Shown: positions 27,068-40,103, counted from the first letter of the stretch. The stretch: 64,000 nucleotides of DNA from Dermanyssus gallinae (GCA_003439945.1 QVRM01002189.1:2363001-2427000), one strand, 5' to 3'. Notes: generated by a model from the letters alone, not told the origin. Program-made: numbers and translations.

Positions 27068-27829
27068 CGTAGGCAAACGTCGACTCATGAAATCTTCGTG
27101 GTCCAACGTGAACGTGGCTATGTGCTTAGAAGGCACTATACATAGCAATACATATAATTATCATATATATTTGATGTACTAGTTACCGTAATAATAATAA
27201 TACAATGATAACCATCATCATCATCATACCCGATTATTGTCATTACTATTGTAATGCCGTTGAGGTTTGTTATGTAAGCCAAAAAAAATCATAACGCTGT
27301 CTAATATGTTTGGTGCAAGATTCCTAATTAATGAACATAAAACATTAAGTGACGATAAAGCCACTACGACACGTTCTGTCTCAGCACGTAACCGAGCGGA
27401 ACTGCCAGCCGTAGCGTAGCCATGGCTATGTTGTTGAGTTACGCGAATCAAACAAACAGTCCTAATCATATATATATATATATATATGCTCCATCAATGA
27501 GTAGGATAATACAATCGTTTGTACATCATTTTGTAGGCTAACAATCAATCTAACTACATTGTTGATACTGAAATATAGTGACGATGTCTCCACAAACGAG
27601 CAGATTAGTATGCGTTTTAGATTGCACTCTCCACATAACTTGCATAGACACTTGCCGATTTCGTAATATTTTCGGTTCAAACATATAACCATGATGGTAA
27701 CCATGCCAAGCTACATGTTCGATATTTTGTAAATCTGTTTCTCATCTGTGATGGGAACGTCAATCTAAGACTTCAAAAAAATGATGTGACCCATATATGA
27801 CATATACCATGTTGCAATTTTCTCTACAT
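26491..27829. other. No gene recognised
   Basis: (CAA)n near 26500-26530 and the TA runs; otherwise AT-rich unique sequence. Confidence 0.6.
27028..27065. repeat. (TA)n array, 38 bp
   Basis: Uninterrupted; a shorter run lies at 27469-27487. Confidence 0.93.
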
Positions 27830-29011
27830 TTACTGTAGGCTTCCAAGGTCTGTGCACGGAACGGCATCTTGTCCAGTGCTAAATCTTCCATTAATGAGCG
27901 TTCGCAGTACAGTTCCAGTACAAGTGTTGCCGATCCGTTTGGCAAGCCCAACGTGCGTTTTACGAAGTAAGATTTTGTCTTTATCTACGTTGTTGGGATC
28001 TAACATTGTGAAATAGGGACAATGGCATGAATACAATTGCAATATGTACATTTTGGACTCGAAACAAATTTAGCGCCATTTTTAGTTAAATGTATGTAGC
28101 TAACTCCCACTAGAATCGTCTGTAGCGTACGATTATGCATCTCGATTAAATCCTTGTACTTTTGTTGTGGCCATGCTGTTTATCAGTTGGTTTTGATAGC
28201 AACCAAAAAAGACTCTCCATAGATAAAACTGCGGTGGTTTGGTCTATTTGCGAGAACCACCAAGTTGTCGGCATAAAATAGATTGCCATATACGATTAGA
28301 TAGATGTACATCACTTTCAGGGTGGATTAGTGTTTCCGCCAAGCCCGCCATATTCAGTATGAAAAATAATGCACTTGCATAGTCTCCCTGAATAGCTTCA
28401 GTTCTCTACGCTGCTCTGAGCCTGCTGACAGCTAATGAGTCCCGTTTTTGATAGTAATTAAATCCACTCGCAACAATATGCGTATAAATTTATACATCGT
28501 TCTATATAAAATCGGGTTCGAAGTACTTTGAGGGAGTTTGTCCTTCTAAAGCCGTCGAGTGCAGTTTAAAAATTGATATGTGTCATCCCTCCGTTTTGAT
28601 CTTGGCGGCACTTTGTCCGGCCTATAAAGAAAGGCAATAGCGTCGGACATAGATCGTCGTCTTAGGAATGTTGCTCATGTTGTTCGCATAGTTAATCTGG
28701 GCCTACGGCGTGTATAGGCATTCTGCAATACATTGAGTTAATGTTTTATAAGCGACGCTAATTAGTGCAATTCCGAGGTAGTTGGTTGGGTCGGTTGCTT
28801 CACCCTTCTTTTTGTATAGTGGTTGCTGAAAATATTTCTCCATAAGCGGGAACAGAATAATTATATTTGTTTTAATATGTTCATTCACAATTTGGTCGGG
28901 GCCCGCAGATTTACCATTTTGTCTGAATTTGACCACCTTGGCGGCCTCTTCTTCTGTAAACGCACGGTAAATCTCGGAATTCTCTCTTGGCGATAGTTTG
29001 AAGTCCACCAT
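27830..29011 (-). mobile_element. Decayed LINE fragment spanning the reverse transcriptase
   Basis: Read on the - strand, an open segment (29011-28703) has GKSAGPDQIVNEHIK and PTNYLGIALISVAYKTL, the first RT blocks. Further along come TALDGFRRTNSLKVL (about 28540), then FYADNLVVLAN (about 28240-28275), a degraded RT active site with the second Asp changed to Asn, and finally LGLPNGSATLVLEL (about 27950-27910), resembling the region after the RT in many LINEs. The order is correct, but several stops and frameshifts divide the pieces. The clade cannot be decided by eye. Confidence 0.72.
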
Positions 29012-29049
29012 CGCATATTAGCGTTAAATGAAGTTTCTATTCATTCACT

Positions 29050-29143
29050 GTCATTAATTAGATTAGGATTCAGTCATTAATAAGATTAGGATTCAGTCAT
29101 TAATTAGAATAGGATTCAGTCATTAATTAGATTAGGATTTGGT
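29050..29143 (+). repeat. 23-bp minisatellite, four units
   Basis: The unit tcattaattagattaggat+tcag repeats four times with one or two substitutions per unit; the last ends in ttgg. It directly follows the 5' side of the decayed LINE at 27830-29011. Confidence 0.9.
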
Positions 29144-30240
29144 AGCGCGGGCGGGCCGTTCTAGAAAGAGTATTCATGGTTTTGCAGCACTTTGTACGCG
29201 TGTCACGCGCCGAATGACATGATTGTTTCTTTTCTTGTTGATTTTTTTTTAAATTTCATCTCATAACAGTGAGTCGTTGTAGTCCCTTCGGGCTAAAATT
29301 CTTGTGACTACAAATTGTATATTTGATGGCTTTGCATTCGTCGAACCATGGCTTGTGCGCAGTGAGTTCTGCAAGGTCTGATGTGCCTATGAAGTACCCA
29401 ATCGATAAACTGCAAACTGCGGGTCATGCCTCTCGAGAAAGAAGTAACCTCGCACTGTGTGTAGCAGCAAGTAGCAGCGCCAATTTGGCCAGACAGACCA
29501 ACTGTGGCTGTTCCAACGATCTGCACTCACTCAAGGATAGAATTGACAAATGAACAAAAATCGTTAATAAGTTGGCCACCGGCAACAACGGACAACGGGC
29601 TTTTGTACTACTACTACTACCATTAGTACTCCAACAACCAACCAGCGAAGCAACAACAACTACTCTACCACAACGACAACAACAAATACAGACAAACGTG
29701 GAGAAACAATCCATGTCCATCGCAGCAGCAGCATCGCATACAACAACCACCGACAGCGGGACTCCTCGACGTCTGCATTCTTAAGGCCAGGGCGCGAACA
29801 CAAGCGAATCGAAGCAACAGCACGGTTACAGCGCACACACCGAAGCAGGGCGCAAGAATGCAGCATAGGTTGCTGACTTGATGGAAAGAGACGATGTGGC
29901 GTGATTAATCGTGAACAGCGACGAACCACAACAACAACAACAACAAATGTTCGAATTTGAATAAAGTGAATGAAATGCTCAAGGCGTGCCCAAAAGTTCC
30001 CACGTAAATAGACGTCGCATTATGAGTAAGTTTTCATTTGTCACTCGCAATTGGCAAATTCAGTGTACCACGGATTGTGGCTAGGCATCTACAGCCCGAC
30101 AAATATCACTAATATCACTAATCTGCTGATACACAACATGATATTGGAAACACATTGAGGTATTGTACTGATGTAAACACATATATTGTACTAAGGGCCG
30201 ATTTAAACTGTAACTTCATAAAAGAACGAGGCGCACATTT

Positions 30241-30277
<37 letters not shown>

Positions 30278-30289
30278 CACGGGCGATAG
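29144..30289. other. No gene recognised
   Basis: Triplet-rich stretch at 29610-29760 and (CAA)n at about 29928-29945; TA run at 30243-30272. Confidence 0.6.
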
Positions 30290-30788
30290 CCTTTTCTGCA
30301 AAATGCCGTGAATAGTTATTGTTTGAATTTGTGTAATTACGGAAATTTCAAGCTCAATAAAGAATTATTGAACTTAAATAAATTCGCCGTCCGGAAAAAA
30401 ACGGTCCAATAAAAAAAAAAATATTAGGGAACATGACGGCACGATTAAATATCTGCACAGTGATGGATTTCCACGACCGGACGACCGCTTTGTGTAATTA
30501 TGGAAATTTCAAGCTCAATGAAGAATTATTAAACTTAAATATTTTTGCCGTCCAAAAAACGGTCCCATAAAAAAAAAATATAAATATATATATATATATA
30601 TATATTAGGGAAAATGACGGCACGTTTAAATCTGGAATATCCTCTATCTAGCACATCTGCACAGTGATGGATTTCCATGACCGGACGACCGCTTTGTGTA
30701 ATTATAGAAATTTCAAGCTCAATGAAGAATTATTGAACTTAAATACTTTTGCCGTCCGAAAAAAACGGACCCATAAAAAATATATATT

Positions 30789-30829
<41 letters not shown>

Positions 30830-30900
30830 GGAAAATGACGTTTAAATCTGGAATATCCTCTATCTAGCACATCTGCACAGTGATGGATTTCCATGACGTG
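30290..30900 (+). repeat. Three tandem diverged units (160-205 bp) with (TA)n inserts
   Basis: The block tgtgtaatta.(g/a)gaaatttcaag and ctcaat(a/g)aagaattatt recurs at about 30332, 30492 and 30695. Each unit continues through gccgtcc(a)aaaaaacgg and aataaaaaa into ttaggga(a/c)aatgacg and ctgcacagtgatggatttcc. Units 2 and 3 carry (TA)n runs before ttaggg. The arrangement is a local tandem duplication in which the microsatellite expanded separately in each unit. Confidence 0.85.
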
Positions 30901-33020
30901 ACGGCCGCGTGTGTATGTATGACATTTTTGGCTAGATGACAAGATGTACCACACCATTTTAGCGTCACGGTGCAGCAGCTGCGTGTGTCGCTGACATCAC
31001 AGGCCAAACAAAATGTTTTTGTATGATTAAGTGTACATATGAATGTATGCTTCTTAAAAATGCAATGAGATAGTGTCAAGAAAACCAAGTTGTCATCCCT
31101 TTACGGTGAATGGCAAAATCGCCAATTTCTCCGGAGAAGCACTAACTTGTTGTTCAGTGTTGAGCAAGAAGCAACCCGAAGCGACCCGCAATGCGTTTTA
31201 GTATCTCTTCCAATTTCTCTACCACTTCCCCCCCCCCCCCCATGATCAGTAGTAACACCACCCCCAGCCCCATACTTCCATTTCACGGTTTAGACGATGA
31301 CGACGACAACCCCCCGCTGGCGGTGGAGCCACTTCTGGAACTTCCACTGACCACGGACTCATACTAATAATGCCAGAACTACTACTACTACTCCAATTAC
31401 GTAGTGTTAGAAGATATGGCTCTAACAATGGCTTTTTCATCGTCTTCTTGATTATGATCATCACAATCATCATCATCATCATCATCGTCGTCATCATGAC
31501 CCCCCCCATTCCATGGTTGATCATTACAGAGCAGTCAGCCATCCCCCCGACCCTTCACCGACCGAAGGTTGACGCCGATGAGACCTAACAGTGCCCCAAT
31601 GCTATACTATAATCATCTTCTTGACCGCTATCTTAGTCGTTTTCTTCCTGTCCTTCTTTCTTCTAGGGTTTCGGCTCTTTCAATCGGTTACAGTGCCACT
31701 TTTGAGGCCACGACGAGCCGAAGACATTAGCCGCTTCTCGACGTTAGTAGGCGACTCGGTTGGAAAGCATCGACAGCACAACAACATACGAAATTATCTC
31801 GTCCTCATCCTGGCCCATCAAACACAACAGTGCCACAGTCGCCGGTCGCTCGCACCCTGCTGCCCTTTACTCTCATTCTTGCGTGCAAATGCTGCATGCA
31901 CACAAGCATGAAAAGCCAAAGCACCAAAAAGTTGTACTAGTCTGACCTGGCTCAGCTTGAGAAAAAACTTCCGCGTACATATGCCGTTTCATTTTCTCTC
32001 TGAATATCCAGCAACAGTTTCTGACGCAAACATTCAATGGATGTTAGGTGACTCGATGAAATGTTGAGTGCATACGCTGGGTGTATGTATATAGGCCCAC
32101 TTGCCTGGGCCTCAAAGGCTAAAAAAGAAGAGTCACGAGAGTATCCTAAGGTGTGGCATGCTTCCCACACTTGTTGGCTCCGGCCAACTCCTCGTGCATG
32201 TCCCCATGCACAAATCGCGCACACACTGACCATAAATAGAGCGAAGGAGTCGGCCACTCGTTGCGTCCCACAAGTCCCTTTTTCAAGCGGGGTGAGGCTT
32301 AGGCCATCTGGCCTCTGGCCGTCGTCCCAACTCAGCTCTGGCGGCTCAAATATGCCAGAAACGGACTCAAGGCCCGACTAAAAGTATCATTAAATGTTGC
32401 ACGGCGCTCTCCGGCGACCGACACTAAGTGCACAAGACAAGCCAAGCTGAACCATGGGAAGACCAAATCCGCTCTCAAACGAACCTCTAGGGCAATTCGG
32501 ACTGACTGTCTCGTCATCTGCCAGCGTGCTAAGGGGGCGCTGGGTGTCAACAGGGCGAGCTCTGCAACTTTGATCGAAGCTGCGTTGAGCCTCGCTTTTT
32601 CTGCTGCCGATTGCTGAGGAGTTTGACCAGCCTATGTTCGTGCAGGAGCGTTGAACAGACACAGTGGGGCCGAGCCGGTGTCGGCCGAGACGTCGTTCAT
32701 GCGATTTGTAGCACAAGTTAAAGTGTCAAGTTAGAAATGTTTCGTACACCATCCAAGCACACATTTGTGGATACGGCTTTTGAGACACCGATCGACAAGC
32801 TGAATGATTGTGCTCCACACTGTTGTTTGAGGAAGCATTGACTTGAATTTTTTGTACCCAAACATTAACAATGACGACGCTATCTGCCAGGGATTCTCGA
32901 TCACTTTCTAGATTACGCTCTATTCCGTGAGGAAATTCAACAACTTTCCCTACTGCTTCTACTGTTAAGTAAGCTGTTAAGCTAAGCTAACGTATATATT
33001 ATATAAGACGTCATTAAAGT
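30901..33020. other. No gene recognised
   Basis: Poly-C runs at about 31227-31241 and (CAT)n near 31465-31490. An arginine/lysine-rich frame without ATG at about 32301-32606 has no identifiable family. Confidence 0.5.
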
Positions 33021-33091
33021 CACGTGGACGTTACATTTTGGCTAAGGGTCAGCCCGAAAATGTAATTTAATAGTAGTAGTAGTAGTAGTAG
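33021..33091 (+). repeat. SINE family A, 3' fragment with (TAG)n tail
   Basis: The block cacgtggacgttacattttg and gctaagggtcagcccgaaaa matches the tail of the full SINE at 50876-51050, with about six differences over 40 bases, and is followed by a (TAG)n run (about 33070-33091). No tRNA head is present, so this is a 5'-truncated copy. Confidence 0.65.
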
Positions 33092-33684
33092 GGTCAGTCT
33101 ACTAAGTACTACGAGATCAACAATTTGGATTGGTACGCCGGCTCAGCCTACGCCGACTCAATCTCTACTACTCCACGTAATATACGCCGTTGAGTGTAAT
33201 AGTGGACGAGATTGTTCTGTATTCTGGGGGGAGTGGGGCACGCAGAGTAGCTGGGGTGATGATCGATGAAGGAATAGATGTATCCCCCCCCCCCAATGTC
33301 GTTTCGGTCCGCTGTCACGCGGCATGACGTGTCAGCCCGATCGACTAACCGACGCTGACCGGTTGGGACCGAATATACAACAATTGCTAAACAACCTTAT
33401 TAGCCGGTAATGGTACAGCTGGTGTTACTACAGCTACCATTGGTGGACCACGACCTAGCATTATTGCTCTACCGTAGAGTCAGTCATATAACTGATCATC
33501 CATCAACCGATTAAAGCAGCAATAACAGCAAAAACCACAACAAAAAATATCGCTTATAGAATTTTGCGCTATCCGGGATTGATCGAAGTCATTGAAATAA
33601 ACTCAATAAATTGACTCGCCCTCTTTGTTTCGACTCTTAACCACCCGAAGTGCAATGGCAACGCCCAATTACTGAGTTTCCCCT

Positions 33685-33686
<2 letters not shown>

Positions 33687-33724
<38 letters not shown>
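33687..33724. repeat. (TA)n array
   Basis: About 38 bp. An 18-bp direct duplication (tggtttttacaagctgaa) lies at about 33850-33892. Confidence 0.93.
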
Positions 33725-33726
<2 letters not shown>

Positions 33727-34712
33727 AAAGACAGAATTGGCAAATACAAAGTTTGCGAAATAGTCTGATAATTTTTGTAATATGAAAACTAAATATTTGT
33801 TTAATACAAATTTAAAATATGCTTATATATCTAATGAGTGAAGTGGTGACTGGTTTTTACAAGCTGAATTTTCTGGTTTTTACAAGCTGAATAAGGGCAC
33901 CCGATTTGTTTAGTACTTTCAGATAAATCAGGCTCAATTACATCAATGCAAACTTAGTTAATGTCGCGGGATAATTAGCAACCATGTTACGCCAGAAAAA
34001 ATCGGAGCCTAAGGGCGGAAAATCGCTAGGTCTTGAAAACCAGTACCCGTTACGCAAGGTTACCCGTCTGAGACACGATATTGCCTCGCCGGCTGTGTGG
34101 CTTGTCGCGACATCTTGTTGAAATCAGAGTTAACTCGCATCGTATCCGTCTGCCCAGAAGCGACAGTTCGTTGCTAATTCACACTTCCATTTAAATAGAA
34201 ATAGGCTTCGCCGGAGAAAATCATTTTCTTCACAAAATTGGTATCACGCTGAATCTTGTATGAACACATCGCTGGACCCGATCAGGTTGATATGCGCGAA
34301 AGAGCCAGTTGTTGGGGACGTCGTCAAACCGATATTTCAGGACATTGTTCCACACTGTCGGCTAAAGCGACGATATTGTCAGCCGAACGAGGGCTCCCTG
34401 GCCTTACATGGATTGACACATCAAGCACTGAGTCTGCTCTGTGCAACTTTTGCACAAGTTCAGAGTTTCCCCCCTCTTCGTGACGCATTTTCAGGATCTT
34501 TACGGTTGGTGAATGGATCTCACGGGTTATTCCGTTGAATAACGCCTTTTATTGGATTCTTTTTCCGTTAAGCAACGTTATTCATTGAATTTTGCAGCGT
34601 AGTATAGGGGTCTAGTGCGCTAGTCATTATTGCCATCTATCGGATCGATGCCGATTCGATTTTTCGCTGTTGATCGAATTTTTCTTTGAAAGATACTCAT
34701 TGAAAACAGAGG

Positions 34713-34740
<28 letters not shown>
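34713..34740. repeat. (TA)n array
   Basis: 28 bp, uninterrupted. Confidence 0.92.
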
Positions 34741-34743
<3 letters not shown>

Positions 34744-34939
34744 TGCTATATATGTGCATAGAGGATATGCCGCGCGGCGATATCAAGCCCGTAGAGGTCG
34801 GAGGAGGAGAGGGCAAAATGAGCACGGGAACTTTTGAAAGATTGCGCCTGATTATTCGGACATCCTACTACCTAAGGTGGCGTGGATGTCGGCACTCTTT
34901 GAAAAACGCAAACCTAGTCCCAACATGGAGAACTATTAA

Positions 34940-34964
34940 AATATATATATATATATATAGGGTA

Positions 34965-35027
<63 letters not shown>

Positions 35028-35048
35028 TATATATATATATATATATAG
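34940..35048. repeat. (TA)n array with three AGGGTAG interruptions
   Basis: The heptamer agggtag occurs near 34959, 35021 and 35047, each time after a TA run, so the array looks like repeats of a (TA)n-agggtag unit. Confidence 0.9.
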
Positions 35049-35581
35049 GGTAGTGTACAATCATTATAGAATAAATATTACCAGTGTGTAATCGTAACCC
35101 GTCCAGCATGACAGTGCATTCACTCGCCGCCACAGCCCGAAACAAAATTGGTTGTTTTTCGTTGGGATTGGACAATAAACTAATCAGTCAACAAGAGCGA
35201 TCATCCTGCTTGCTTCGCTATGGCATCCGCCCTTCCCCCACCCACACAGTAAACAGAAGCTGAGATTTTTTTGCGAGCGACTTTCCTTGCAGGCATACGT
35301 AAATGTACGAGGAAACTAGCGGTCATTCCGAGCCGAACGGACGGCGAAAACAACAGCAACAGCAGCAGCAATATGGGCAGCATCGTATAGTGTTCGCAGC
35401 GTCTGTTCTCCAACAGCTGTCAACTAAACATCAGAGCAAAAGTTTGCCAAAAAGTTTCCGGTGGCCTACGAGTCGAAATATTTCGAAGCGAGCCTATAAG
35501 AAACAAGAGCCAGTGAACTGCATTCGCCCATAGGAGTAAGCACGCCAAGTAGGACAGCGTCGAGACTAGCAGCGTACTGGA

Positions 35582-35631
35582 GATTGCCATCAGAAAGGGA
35601 GAGATAGATCTCTTCCTTTCTAATGGCAATC
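35582..35631. other. Near-perfect 24-bp inverted repeat with 2-nt centre
   Basis: The left arm gattgccatcagaaagggag+agat mirrors the right arm atct+cttcctttctaatggcaatc with two mismatches (G-U wobbles when read on one strand) about the centre at 35606/35607. No TIR-like flanks or coding potential were seen. Confidence 0.75.
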
Positions 35632-36214
35632 CGCAGGCTGATCCGTGGATCCGACAACCATCGCCGGTTAACGCTGCCGAAAGTCGCCGACCGCAGGCAG
35701 CTCGAATCTCCCAGCAGTCGTTGAGGACCCTGCGCACGTTGAGCGGATGTTATTGCAGTTTTATTGCACGAACCAACCACAATGTATTAGATGAACGTTT
35801 GTGCACGTTGCGCGCAACTCGCGCTAAGACAAGATTATAGGTATCCACGCATCATACCATCATCAACCTGCCTATTTACTATGGGTTTCATAAATAAGCT
35901 GGCCGAAACACCGCCGGCGGCCGCCGCTTATTGCCCTAAAGCTGGGCCACTCATGCCGTATAAGGTGTATAATAATATTCATAATATTAATATTTAAAAA
36001 TACTATTACTATTTGATTATTTTTTAATCATCATTTATATTTGTGTTATCGACATGCAGTTGTGAGGTTCGAGCGTGTCCCCTCGATTGTTGCGGGTGCT
36101 ATTTATTTTCTCAGTCCATGGCGCCGATTATAAAAGCGGCACTGCCTCTACGCACTGCGAGTGACAAAAGCTGTTTCAAACATTCACCCTCGCGCTGGTC
36201 CCCCGATTATCTAT

Positions 36215-36224
36215 CTATATATCT

Positions 36225-36270
<46 letters not shown>
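36215..36270. repeat. (TA)n array with ATC/ATG variants
   Basis: Starts as (ATCT)n-like sequence and becomes pure TA. Confidence 0.9.
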
Positions 36271-36273
<3 letters not shown>

Positions 36274-37047
36274 GATACATGTACATGTTAATAATACAGG
36301 CTTGCTCCAAAAAAAATATAGTAAGACTAATAATACATGGATTCACATGTCATTATCTCTATATATGGGACAGCATATACATTTACATATAGGAGTTACA
36401 AGTAAATGCGTTTGCTAAAGTAGGTTCCATGCTGGGCGCAGTAGAAAAAGTTGTGGCCACCAAGCTACTGGTACGTGACATTCTAATCGATTCGAACCGA
36501 GACACGCACACACGGAGAACATTCATTCTGATAGTCGCGGGCAAATATAGCCAACAACAAACACATCAAACCAACACCATTCTCCTAGTGAAAGTGATAC
36601 ATATGTAAGTGTGCACCAATAGAGTGTAATACTACTACAACAACAGCAGCAGTTACACTAACTGTAAACGAAATAATAACAATAGCAACGCATAATAGCC
36701 ACCGCAACATCCTTGACAAAATCGACACTAAACGGAGGATGATGCAACGTAATGCGATTCTGTGTGCGGACCACCTCGGCAACAAATAAATGCTTTCCTA
36801 CGTTTTTGGTCGTTCATTAAGTGACTCGTTGTGTTCTCAGTGTATTGGGAGATATTTTGAAGTGGCTTTTTTTTCTGCAGAGCCCCGCACTCCTAGTAGT
36901 AAAAAGCCTAAAGACAGCCACTATGGAGTAATTGCACGTGGACCCTAGGCCATTGACGAAGGTCGACGACATGGCAAAAGTAATGCTGCAGGAACAAATC
37001 ATATTAATAGTTAAGCCCCATTACTGTATTTCCATTATACAGTAATG

Positions 37048-37050
<3 letters not shown>

Positions 37051-37108
<58 letters not shown>
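37051..37108. repeat. (TA)n array, 58 bp
   Basis: It follows a small perfect hairpin (cattactgta / tacagtaatg, about 37019-37047). Confidence 0.95.
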
Positions 37109-37111
<3 letters not shown>

Positions 37112-37666
37112 TTATACCACCAACGTTCCATTTAATAACAAAAGAAGTTCATATGAACAAACAAACTGTTTAAAATGGTATTTCGCTTTGTGCAAGCTCT
37201 CTGAAATAATTCACTATCGCAGTGATTAACATCGCTTTCGCCGACCGCCAATACTGCTCACGAGACACTTCTGTGTAGCAAGCACTGAGGCAAGATGTGG
37301 TCGACTGTTGATAAACACGTGAAATAAGCGAAAGCGGCAGTCTATTTTTTTGTATGACTTCCGGCACTGCTTGGGTGACACGCAGTGAGCACGAATATCG
37401 AAATGCTTTACTAGTGTAACGTAAACACGCCCGGATGACGTTGAAAGTACGGTTTTGCCTTCGCTTACAACGGAAAGTGTGTTTCTGCTAAAACTTCGGT
37501 CAGAAACCACTGCTAGACAAGCAAGAGAAAAACCGCTACTGGGTACACTACATTAATGATAACAAAAAAAATGACAAATCAAAAACTTTCGTAGGTAGCA
37601 CCGTTCCCAAATTAGCAACTAACTTGTCTATTATAATTATCAATGCTATTGTTTATTCGAGAACAT

Positions 37667-37688
37667 AAATATATTCGCGAATATATTT
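37667..37688. other. 22-bp perfect palindrome
   Basis: aaatatattcg+cgaatatattt is self-complementary over 22 bases. It may be a chance product of AT-rich sequence. Confidence 0.85.
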
Positions 37689-38545
37689 GCCCCGGGCACC
37701 CAAAACTAAACCTACCTTCCCCCTAACGGCCGAACGTAACGGTTTACCGTTTTAAATTTGCGTGTTTTTGCTTCACGTTTATGCTCGAACTACTAGCGAA
37801 CAGGCGTTCGTGCGGGGATTTCTGTAGCCACCGCAGAAAGGCGCAGTCGAATAGCTCACGCATTGTTTCTGGTCTCGAACAATATCTTCTGCTCTATTCA
37901 GTCGATTGACATTCATTCATTCATTCAGGGACGATGCACGATATTGCACGGTTGGTGGTACAGTTACCCAGCTGGAATCATTCATTCATTCACTTGACTG
38001 TTGGTTCGAATAGAACGGCCTTGAATTATAGATAGATAGGTCGATATCCGTTCAGTGGGGCGCAGGTGTTTGTGCCATCACAAAGATGATTGCAACACGT
38101 GATGGTGAGGTGTTGTCGTCGGCGTACAATGAGAGCTGTGTGCTTCAATGAATGGGCATTATGGAACGGGGGTAACGCTGCGCTGACGACGGCAGAAGGG
38201 CTCCGATGGCCACGCAATCCGATTTTCTATGGGCACAACGCAAGAAAATAGCCCGACAACGCCCACAAGAGCCAAGCCATTGCACCGGATCAACAGGGGC
38301 TGTGTGCTAACAGCAGTAACAGTTATGATGCTTGAAATGGAGCTAACTTACAATCAATCAATCAATCAAGGAGCTAGCTTACGTTGGTTATTATTAGAAC
38401 CATAGAGAGACAGATTACAACCTTCCGAATAATAGCTCACCTTACTGTGGTCGGTTTGACATGTTGGTGTCAGTCGGAGACGTGAGTGTATCCGACTTCG
38501 ACGAGGAACGAGTCTTCTGGCGAGAGCCAGAGCCTTCTGGCGATT

Positions 38546-38645
38546 ACAACAACTACACTAACAACGACAACAACAACACCAACGACAACAACACCAACAA
38601 CAACAACACTAACGACAACAACACCAACAACAACAGCAACAAACG
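38546..38645 (+). repeat. (AAC/ACC)n imperfect array
   Basis: Alternating aacaacgacaacaacaccaa units. The frame running from 38461 through it to 38907 has no recognisable domain outside the Asn/Thr stretch. Confidence 0.85.
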
Positions 38646-39069
38646 CACCAATTTCAGTTCACGTCACGATGACCAGCAGCAACAGCCGCTGTACCAGCAT
38701 CACTATCAAGACTGGTGTCATTGTCGTTGTAGTGATCGATTCACAGGTGCCGCAAAAGTCACAACAGTGCCGGTAAGACAACAATCGACCGATCGTGAGG
38801 TGGTGAACTTCGTCACCACCTCGAAGCCAGCATCCACCAACGATCTAGCAGCCGGTGACAACGAAGAGAGCGCGACCTCACCTCATGAGCATAGCATGAG
38901 CATATGATCTTGCATCTCTAGGATGGCAGATACAGGATATGTAGGGTAAACATGTATGTAGGACAGGATAAACTCCAGGTGAGCATGACGACAGACGACT
39001 TGGCGCTTGGTGGTCGGTACTCACGCGGCGGTCAGGCGGTCGGTGTGAAGCATTGATTGTTGAAGTGGC

Positions 39070-39260
39070 TATTATAGTAGTAGTTGTAGTAGTAGTAGTA
39101 GTAGTAGTTGTTGTTGTTGTTGTTGTTAGGAGTTGCTGTTGTCGGCGTTGTTGTTATTATTGTTGTTGTCGTTGCTATAGCTGTTGTAGTTGTTGGTGTC
39201 GTCGTGTTGTTATTGCTGTTGTTGTCTTGTTGTTGTTACTGCTGTTGCTGCTGCAGCCGC
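39070..39260 (+). repeat. (GTA)n/(GTT)n region
   Basis: Starts as about ten GTA/GTT units and continues as loose GTT/GTC triplets; a (GA)n run follows at about 39441-39472. Confidence 0.85.
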
Positions 39261-39438
39261 TGTTTCTTCCATTTCTGCTTCTGTCTTCTGTCGCTGTCGA
39301 TATCGTTGGTATGTCGGTGTTCTTCGCGTCGCGTTGCTATCCTGATATCCTGGTTCCGCGGCCACGCCGCGTCCATACGGCACGAGTCCAACAGAGCACT
39401 CATTCAGGAACTCGCAAGGCAGGTGGGGCACCGAACGA

Positions 39439-39473
<35 letters not shown>

Positions 39474-40069
39474 CTGGCGGGGGGCAATCGAGATTCCGGG
39501 GGGTTCGTTTCAACAGCATTCAAACGTTTCGAGATCGGTCGGCATTACGACCACGACGGCGAAGACCACGGCCCCCCAGCAAGCGGCCATCGCCACCTCC
39601 GCCGCCGCTTATTGTTAAAGATGGGCCACGCACCTGTTCTGTCCTGCGCCGTCAAGATATGGCCTGAAGGGTGAAGAACAGAACTGAGCAGAACCAGTGA
39701 CTCGCACCTGTCTGGCGGAGCAGCGCTGCTGCGGCCGCGATATTATGTGAGAATTGTCGAACGTACGAAGAATTGTTACACTGTTGTCGCACACCAAGAG
39801 ACACCAACAACGACAACGACAAACTACAACGCTGATGCTGGTTGGTGACAATTTTGACATCGATTACGCCGATGGCAATGATGGTGATGGCCGCGGCGGC
39901 GGCGAGGATGATAATGCTGATGAATGCTGACGGCGTGAACCACCAGGATGGATGTCTCCTCACCGAAGAAGATCAGTAACTATCATAAAAACGACGAAAA
40001 CCAAGACGACAGCATCGATAAAGACACTAACATTAGCCTGCCACCAACAGCACGCAGAGGTCCATCACT

Positions 40070-40078
<9 letters not shown>

Positions 40079-40101
<23 letters not shown>

Positions 40102-40103
40102 TA
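40079..40103 (+). repeat. (CAT)n array
   Basis: A run of CAT/ATC triplets, slightly longer than these bounds on the left. Confidence 0.85.

Larger units (their letters stand above)
33092..38460. other. No gene recognised
   Basis: TA arrays, the two palindromic structures listed and unique sequence; no conserved exon seen. Confidence 0.55.

Noticed and set aside
32301..32606. Basic frame without ATG (WRLKYARNGLKARLK...)
   Set aside because: About 100 codons open, possibly a LINE ORF1 piece, but no zinc knuckle or other mark supports it.
35582..35631. pre-miRNA call for the inverted repeats at 35582 and 8094
   Set aside because: The loop is too short at 35582 and the stem too short at 8094; kept only as hairpins.
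38461..38907. 148-codon frame starting MLVSVGD
   Set aside because: Mostly Asn/Thr repeat. A donor-like gac|gtgagt follows the first seven codons, but nothing else supports an exon.
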